This document shows positions 7,527 through 11,410 of a stretch of 11,410 bases of DNA, in pieces; within the stretch, counting starts at the first letter, position 1, and every line of letters starts with the position of its first letter. The notes beneath the pieces were generated by a model. The model was not told the origin of the DNA and searched no databases. It saw only the letters and a program-made list of their open reading frames with translations. The stretch comes from CAZKTS01 sp964555735. Its GTDB lineage: Bacteria > Actinomycetota > Acidimicrobiia > IMCC26256 > PALSA-555. The stretch covers positions 1-11,410 of the forward strand of contig CAZKTS010000234.1 of the NCBI GenBank assembly GCA_964555735.1. The letters run 5' to 3'. Both the position numbers and the translations under genes were made by a program.

Positions 7527-8299
7527 GGTGCCCCCACCTCGGCCTTCGGCGTGCTCACGGAGTCGGCGGGCTCGCTGGGCCCGGCGCCGCGCACGCGCTC
7601 CTCGATGAGACGCTCGAGCTCGCGGTCCTCGAGGTCCTCTTCGAGGCACTCGAGCCGGTAGCGCTTGTCGAGCAGGTACACGTACAGGAGCGTGAACGCC
7701 AGGACACCGAACCACAGTGTGAACGCCATGACGCCGTGGATGTTGGCCTTGAGCTCGGGGTCGAAGACCGTCGGCTCCTGATGCAGCGTCCGCCACCAGG
7801 TCACGGAGAAGTGGACGATCGGCACGTCGACGAACGCGATCAGCGCGGCGATCGCCGAGCGCTTGGCTCGCGTCTCGGGTGGCGCGGGCACCCGGCGGAG
7901 CGCGAGGTAGCCGAGGTAGAGGAAGAAGAGCACGGCGGTGGTGACGAGCCGCGCGTCCCACGCCCACCACACGCCCCACACCGGTCGGCCCCAGAGCGCG
8001 CCGAGCACGAGCGTCAGTCCGGTGAACAGCACACCGAGCTCAGCCGAGGCGCCGGCGACGCGGTCCCACACGAACGAGCGAGTTCGGGGCCAGAGCCACA
8101 GGGCCGAGCACACCGCAGTGACCGCGAACGCGAGGTACGCGATCCAAGCCGTGGGCACGTGGAGGTACATGAGGCGCTGGGCGTCGCCCTGGACGCGGTC
8201 GGGCGGCGCGCCCCACAGACCGAACAGCGCGAGCACGACGAGCGACGCCAGGGTCACCCACCCGAGCACCCGCCCGACCGGCGGCTTCAGGAGCGTCAT
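7523..8299 (-). CDS. ccmC: CcmC, heme-handling membrane protein
   Basis: CcmC places heme on CcmE on the outer side of the membrane. The 258-residue product has about six membrane helices. Its WWD domain reads WGRPVWGVWWAWDARL (residues 103-118). The two heme-ligand histidines are His47 in YLHVPTAW and His163 in VPIVHFSVTWW. These correspond to E. coli His60 and His184. After the last helix there is a charged cytoplasmic tail of about 45 residues with a probable helical stretch (ECLEEDLEDRELERLIEERV), longer than in E. coli CcmC. The start is ATG at 8299 in an ATGA overlap with the ccmB stop, with a strong GGAGGA ribosome site. The upstream part of the open frame belongs to ccmB on another phase and is excluded. 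Confidence 0.96.
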   Translation of the reverse strand: MTLLKPPVGRVLGWVTLASLVVLALFGLWGAPPDRVQGDAQRLMYLHVPTAWIAYLAFAVTAVCSALWLWPRTRSFVWDRVAGASAELGVLFTGLTLVLGALWGRPVWGVWWAWDARLVTTAVLFFLYLGYLALRRVPAPPETRAKRSAIAALIAFVDVPIVHFSVTWWRTLHQEPTVFDPELKANIHGVMAFTLWFGVLAFTLLYVYLLDKRYRLECLEEDLEDRELERLIEERVRGAGPSEPADSVSTPKAEVGAP

Positions 8300-8970
8300 G
8301 CTTCCTCCAGCAACGGCCCGAAGGCCAACATCCCGATCGCGGTGTAGAGCACCGCGAAGATCGCGAGCAGCCCGACCCACGGCCATGCGTCGCTCGGCAC
8401 CCCGTCGATCGCCGCCTCCCAGGCGCGGGTGGCCCCGAGCAGCACTGGCGCGACGACCGGGAGCACCAGCAGCGGCACGAGCGTCTCGCGAACGCGCGTG
8501 CCGGCCGCGAGGACGCCGTAGAGGGTACCGGTGGCGGCCACGCCCACGGTCGCGGCCAACGTGGCGAGCAGCAGCGGGCCGATCGAATCGAGGTGGACGT
8601 CGAAGAACACAACGATCCCGGCGCCGAGCAGGACCTCGAGGACCACGAGCTCGACCGCGACGGCCGCCGCCTTGCCGAGGAAGATCGCCGCGGGATCGAG
8701 ACCGGAGAGGCGCAACCCGTCGCGGGCGCCGTTCTCCGCCTCGATCGAGAACGACCGGGAGATCGCGAGGAGCGACGCCAGGAGCACCGTCACCCAGAAG
8801 AGGCCGGGCGCGACCTGCCGGAGGATCCCTCGATCAGGGTCCAGTGCGAACGCGAAGAGGAGGAGCACCACGAGCCCGAACGGGAGCACCTGCTGCGTCG
8901 TGACCCGCGAGCGAGCCTCGATCCGCAGGTCCTTGCCCGCGACGAGCGAGACCTCGTGAGCGAGGTTCAC
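8296..8970 (-). CDS. ccmB: CcmB, ABC transporter-type membrane subunit
   Basis: CcmB is the membrane partner of the ATPase CcmA. ATP hydrolysis by CcmAB is required to release heme-loaded CcmE from CcmC/CcmD; it is not thought to move heme itself. The 224-residue product has an N-terminal cytoplasmic segment with KDLRIEARSR (residues 13-22), typical of the family, and six predicted membrane helices (about 28-43, 54-71, 100-125, 133-155, 163-182 and 196-217). The first cytoplasmic loop contains EAENGARDGLRLSGL (77-91), in the position of the loop that contacts the ATPase. Its length matches the usual 220 or so residues. The start is GTG at 8970 in a GTGA overlap with ccmA; AAGG lies seven bases upstream. 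Confidence 0.94.
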   Translation of the reverse strand: MNLAHEVSLVAGKDLRIEARSRVTTQQVLPFGLVVLLLFAFALDPDRGILRQVAPGLFWVTVLLASLLAISRSFSIEAENGARDGLRLSGLDPAAIFLGKAAAVAVELVVLEVLLGAGIVVFFDVHLDSIGPLLLATLAATVGVAATGTLYGVLAAGTRVRETLVPLLVLPVVAPVLLGATRAWEAAIDGVPSDAWPWVGLLAIFAVLYTAIGMLAFGPLLEEA

Positions 8971-9641
8971 GTGTGCGCCTTGTCCGGAACCGGCGTCGAC
9001 GGCAGCTCGCCGTGCGCCTGCCCTCCGGTGAGCACGACCTCACGCGACGCGAGCGCGCGCGCCCGATCGAGCTCGTGTGACGCGAGCAGGACGGTGCGCC
9101 CGCCGGCGGCTGCCGACCGCAGGGTCTCGTCCAGCGCGGTCCGGCCCTCGGCATCGAGACCCGCGTGCGGCTCGTCGAGCAGGAGGAGCTTCGGGTCGCG
9201 GGCAAGCGCGATGGCGAGCGTCAGGCGACGTCGCTGACCCTCGGACAGCTTGCTGTGCCGGACATCGAGGAGGCGGGTGAGGCCGACCGTGGCGAGCGCG
9301 GCGCGGGCGTCGTCGGTCGTGGCGCCGCCGGCGCGCGCCGCGAAGGACGCGTTCTCGAGCACGGTCAGGTCTTCGTAGCAAGCGGTCTCGTGGCCGACCA
9401 GAGCGAGATCCCGCCGATGCGAACGCCGATCGGCGGTGAGATCGTGGCCGAGGACCTCCGCCTCGCCGGTGTGGAGCGGGACCAAGCCCGCGAGCAGTCG
9501 CAAGAGGGTGGTCTTCCCTGCGCCGTTCCCACCAGAGAGGAGGATGACCTCGCCGGCCTCGACATCGAGGTCCACGCCGGCAAGGGCAGGGAAGCGACCC
9601 AGGAGACAGACGGCCGACCGGAGGCGGACCACGGGCTGCAC
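8967..9641 (-). CDS. ccmA: CcmA, ABC transporter ATP-binding subunit
   Basis: This is the cytoplasmic ATPase of the CcmABCD complex, powering release of holo-CcmE. The 224-residue product contains all ABC motifs in order: Walker A GGNGAGKTT (residues 37-45), a LVGHETACYEDLTVLEN region (81-97) whose GH and ENA elements are typical of CcmA, the signature LSEGQ (132-136), Walker B LLLLDEPHAGLD (152-163) and the switch His189 in ASHE. The start is GTG at 9641. No good ribosome site is visible directly upstream, while a TACACT hexamer lies ten bases before it, so the mRNA may have little or no leader. It is the first gene of the cluster, read divergently from the sortase gene. Confidence 0.95.
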   Translation of the reverse strand: MQPVVRLRSAVCLLGRFPALAGVDLDVEAGEVILLSGGNGAGKTTLLRLLAGLVPLHTGEAEVLGHDLTADRRSHRRDLALVGHETACYEDLTVLENASFAARAGGATTDDARAALATVGLTRLLDVRHSKLSEGQRRRLTLAIALARDPKLLLLDEPHAGLDAEGRTALDETLRSAAAGGRTVLLASHELDRARALASREVVLTGGQAHGELPSTPVPDKAHT

Positions 9642-9651
9642 AGCGCCAGTG

Positions 9652-9657
9652 AGTGTA
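9652..9657 (-). promoter_or_regulatory. Candidate -10 element for the ccm cluster
   Basis: TACACT on the minus strand matches the TANNNT pattern of actinobacterial -10 elements and ends ten bases before the ccmA GTG. Transcription would then begin about three bases before the start codon, giving an almost leaderless mRNA. No clear -35 is visible at 17 bases. Basis: pattern match only. Confidence 0.4.
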
Positions 9658-9682
9658 CGGATGCCCTTCTCGGGTGGGCGAA

Positions 9683-9705
9683 CCGCCTCGGCGGCCGTCC
9701 GGACG
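9683..9705. promoter_or_regulatory. Two adjacent palindromes in the divergent intergenic region
   Basis: CCGCC-TC-GGCGG (9683-9694) and the perfect ten-base palindrome CGTCCGGACG (9696-9705) lie side by side near the middle of the 112-base gap between the ccmA and sortase starts. They could form an operator for both divergent promoters. They could also be chance in GC-rich sequence. Confidence 0.28.
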
Positions 9706-9741
9706 TCGGCGTGATGCGACGGTCGGCGAAGCCTCCCCCCG

Positions 9742-9747
9742 TAGGAT
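9742..9747 (+). promoter_or_regulatory. Candidate -10 element (or ribosome site) for the sortase gene
   Basis: TAGGAT ends six bases before the sortase GTG at 9754. As a TANNNT -10 it would place transcription start on the GTG itself, making a leaderless mRNA. Its AGGA (9743-9746) is also seven bases from the GTG and could act as a ribosome site if the promoter lies upstream. The two readings are mutually exclusive. Confidence 0.42.
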
Positions 9748-9753
9748 CACGGG

Positions 9754-10629
9754 GTGCGGCGAATCCTCGGTGGAGTCGGGCGGGCCTTCGTCACCGTCGG
9801 CATCCTCATCCTCCTCTTCGTCGCCTACCAGCTGTGGGGCACGGGGCTCTACACCGACCGGGAGCAGAGCCGTCTCCGGAGCTCGTTCGAGACCGAGCTC
9901 AAGCAGGAGGGCTCGACCGCGACGCCGGACGAGCCTGCGCCGCCGCCGCCCCCCACCGGCGACGCCGTCGCGATCCTGCGGATCCCGCGGATCGGCGTCG
10001 ACACCATCGTCGTGCAGGGCACGACGCGCGAGGACCTCCGCAAGGGCCCGGGCCACTACGCCCTCACACCGATGCCGGGGCAAGAGGGGAACTCCGCGAT
10101 CGCCGGACACCGCACGACGTACGGCGCACCCTTCGGTGATCTGGATCAGCTCTCCCCCGGCGACTCGATCATCGTCCGGACGCTGCAGGGCACGTTCACC
10201 TACCGCGTCACCGCACAGCTCATCGTCGCGCCCAGCGAGGTGAGCGTCCTCGACCCGGTGCACGTCGACAACGATCCGAGCAAGCCGTTCGCCGCGACGC
10301 TGACCCTCACCACCTGCAACCCGAAGTATTCCGCCGCACAGCGACTCGTCATCAAGGCGACGCTCGCCCCGGACGAGGAACCGTTGCAGGCGCCCTCGGA
10401 TCTGCCGAAGGCGACGAGCCTCGACGACGAAGGTCTGTCCGGCGACAGCGACTCGTTGCTCCCGACCATCCTCGCCGGCCTGGTGGCCGCGCTCGTCGGT
10501 GCGCTCTGGTGGCTGTTCTTCCACCGCCACCCGCGTTGGACCACGTGGGTCATCGGGGCGATCCCGTTCGCCGTCGCGCTCTTCTTCTTCTACGTCTTCC
10601 TCGAACGGCTGCTGCCGGCGAACTACTGA
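9754..10629 (+). CDS. Class E-like sortase with two C-terminal membrane helices
   Basis: Sortases are cysteine transpeptidases that cleave a C-terminal sorting motif and join the protein to the cell wall or a pilin. The 291-residue product has an N-terminal membrane helix (about residues 11-29), a linker with a proline run (61-67) and a sortase beta-barrel. Catalytic residues are His119 in AGHRTTYG, Cys188 in TLTLTTCNP and Arg197 in SAAQRLVI. The TLTTCNP motif and general layout fit actinobacterial class E. After the barrel come an acidic linker and two more membrane helices (about 236-256 and 264-284), which simple class E enzymes usually lack. The start is GTG at 9754. No substrate with a sorting signal is encoded next to it, so it may be a housekeeping enzyme. 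It is transcribed divergently from ccmA. Confidence 0.93.
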   Translation: MRRILGGVGRAFVTVGILILLFVAYQLWGTGLYTDREQSRLRSSFETELKQEGSTATPDEPAPPPPPTGDAVAILRIPRIGVDTIVVQGTTREDLRKGPGHYALTPMPGQEGNSAIAGHRTTYGAPFGDLDQLSPGDSIIVRTLQGTFTYRVTAQLIVAPSEVSVLDPVHVDNDPSKPFAATLTLTTCNPKYSAAQRLVIKATLAPDEEPLQAPSDLPKATSLDDEGLSGDSDSLLPTILAGLVAALVGALWWLFFHRHPRWTTWVIGAIPFAVALFFFYVFLERLLPANY

Positions 10630-10650
10630 GCGACGCGCTACGACGGGGCC

Positions 10651-10674
10651 GTTCGGCCAGCGGGAAGGCCGAAC
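10651..10674. terminator. Hairpin between convergent sortase and crotonase genes
   Basis: GTTCGGCC (10651-10658) and GGCCGAAC (10667-10674) form a perfect eight-base-pair stem with an eight-base loop, inside the 48-base gap between two convergent stop codons. The symmetric stem could end transcription from both sides. There is no T-run on either strand, as is common in high-GC bacteria. Confidence 0.6.
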
Positions 10675-10677
10675 ACG

Positions 10678-11410
10678 TCACGAACCACGGAACTGCGGCG
10701 GACGCTTCTCGGCGAATGCCGCCAGACCTTCCTGGAGATCGTCACTGGCGAACGCCTGCGACTCGAGGCCCGAGAGCTCCTGTCGTGCGGTGACCGGTAG
10801 CCCGCGAGCGGAAGCGATGAGGTTGAGCGCCCGCTTGTGCCCGCTGATGCTCAATGGTGCGAGCACGGCGATCTCCTGCGCGAGCGACCGCGCCGCCTCG
10901 AGGGTGTCCTCGGCACGGCGCTGAACGAGACCGACACGTTCAGCCTCGTCGATCCCGAGCGAGCGCGAGGTGAGCAGCAGGTCACGCGCCACGGCCTGAC
11001 CCACCACGTCGACGAGCCTGACCACGTTCGCCGAGCTCAGCAGGACGCCGAGACGGGCTGCGGGGATGCCGAACACCGCGTGCGGGGAGACCACTCGCAC
11101 GTCACACGCGATTGCCAGCTGCATGCCGGCGCCGAGCGCGGCACCGTTCACCGCGGCGATCACCGGAGCATCGAGATCGACGATCGTGTCGAGGAGCTCC
11201 TCGAACGCCGGACGGAACGAATCTGCACCGCCGTGCTCGAGTCCCCCGGTGTCAGCCGCGCGGCGTCCGAGATCAGCGCCGGCGCAGAAGGCCTTCTCGC
11301 CAGCGCCTGCGATGACGATCGCCCGCAGCTCGCCACCAACCGCATCGAGGTGCCCGAGGAGCTCCTGGCACAGCTCGGCGTTCAGGGCGTTGCGCCGCTC
11401 GGGACGGTCG
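10678..11410 (-). CDS. Enoyl-CoA hydratase/isomerase family protein (5' end cut by window edge)
   Basis: This is a crotonase-fold protein of about 243 visible residues, probably missing only a short N-terminus. Family signatures are RPERRNAL at the edge, GEKAFCAGADL, and AVNGAALGAGMQLAIACD, which builds the oxyanion hole for the CoA thioester. The C-terminus has the usual SDDLQEGLAAFAEKRPPQF. Two glutamates act as catalytic acid and base in rat enoyl-CoA hydratase (Glu144 and Glu164). The aligned positions here are Gln (GMQL, fragment residue 97) and Ala (GIPAARLG, fragment residue 117), with the same twenty-residue spacing. The protein is therefore unlikely to be an ordinary hydratase. It may catalyse another crotonase reaction or bind acyl-CoA without catalysis, as proposed for mycobacterial EchA6. 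The gene converges on the sortase gene and ends at TGA 10678-10680. Confidence 0.92.
   Translation of the reverse strand, partial: DRPERRNALNAELCQELLGHLDAVGGELRAIVIAGAGEKAFCAGADLGRRAADTGGLEHGGADSFRPAFEELLDTIVDLDAPVIAAVNGAALGAGMQLAIACDVRVVSPHAVFGIPAARLGVLLSSANVVRLVDVVGQAVARDLLLTSRSLGIDEAERVGLVQRRAEDTLEAARSLAQEIAVLAPLSISGHKRALNLIASARGLPVTARQELSGLESQAFASDDLQEGLAAFAEKRPPQFRGS

Noticed and set aside
9040..10530. Minus-strand open frame of about 496 codons spanning the sortase gene and ccmA
   Set aside because: It runs antisense to the sortase and out of phase with ccmA; both real genes have full catalytic motifs.
1..11410. Search for tRNA/rRNA genes, CRISPR repeats, insertion sequences, phage genes or toxin-antitoxin pairs
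   Set aside because: None seen; nearly all bases are accounted for by chromosomal housekeeping genes with gaps of 112 bases or less.

Overview
The window is GC-rich and densely coded. It looks like part of an actinobacterial chromosome. A class E-type sortase, an MpaB-family (DUF2236) oxygenase and a crotonase paralogue are all common in that phylum, and GTG starts outnumber ATG starts. A complete System I cytochrome c maturation (Ccm) set and a mitochondrial-type aconitase are less typical of well-studied actinobacteria, so a deep-branching class such as Acidimicrobiia is my guess. That placement is inference, not something the sequence shows directly.

Layout, left to right. Bases 1-1157 (minus) hold the N-terminal half of aconitase, cut by the window edge. 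After a 70-base gap comes a minus-strand cluster from 9641 down to 1228. In transcription order it is ccmA-ccmB-ccmC-ccmD-ccmE-ccmF-ccmG-ccmH-ccmI, a cyclophilin peptidyl-prolyl isomerase, an MpaB-type oxygenase and a small sulfite-oxidase-like molybdopterin enzyme. Ten of the eleven junctions in this series are 4-base ATGA/GTGA overlaps; the exception is an 18-base gap between ccmI and the isomerase. A 112-base divergent intergenic region (9642-9753) separates ccmA from a plus-strand sortase gene (9754-10629). A 48-base convergent gap with a hairpin follows. The right edge (10678-11410, minus) is an enoyl-CoA hydratase/isomerase-family gene missing its 5' end.

How the genes work together. 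CcmA and CcmB with CcmC and CcmD load heme onto CcmE. CcmE carries it covalently to CcmF, which works with CcmH and CcmI to attach heme to CXXCH motifs of apocytochromes. CcmG supplies reductant to keep those cysteines reduced. All key motifs are visible: Walker and signature motifs in CcmA, WWD domains in CcmC and CcmF, HxxxY in CcmE, WCIPC in CcmG, LRCPDC in CcmH, and four histidines in CcmF. The system therefore looks intact. The three downstream genes are probably co-transcribed, but their functional link to cytochrome c is unproven.

No RNA genes, insertion sequences, CRISPR arrays or phage genes were seen. The window is mostly ordinary core metabolism and cofactor machinery. The points worth a second look are the overlap chain, the trailing oxidoreductase genes, the sortase topology, the crotonase lacking both catalytic glutamates, and the divergent promoter region.
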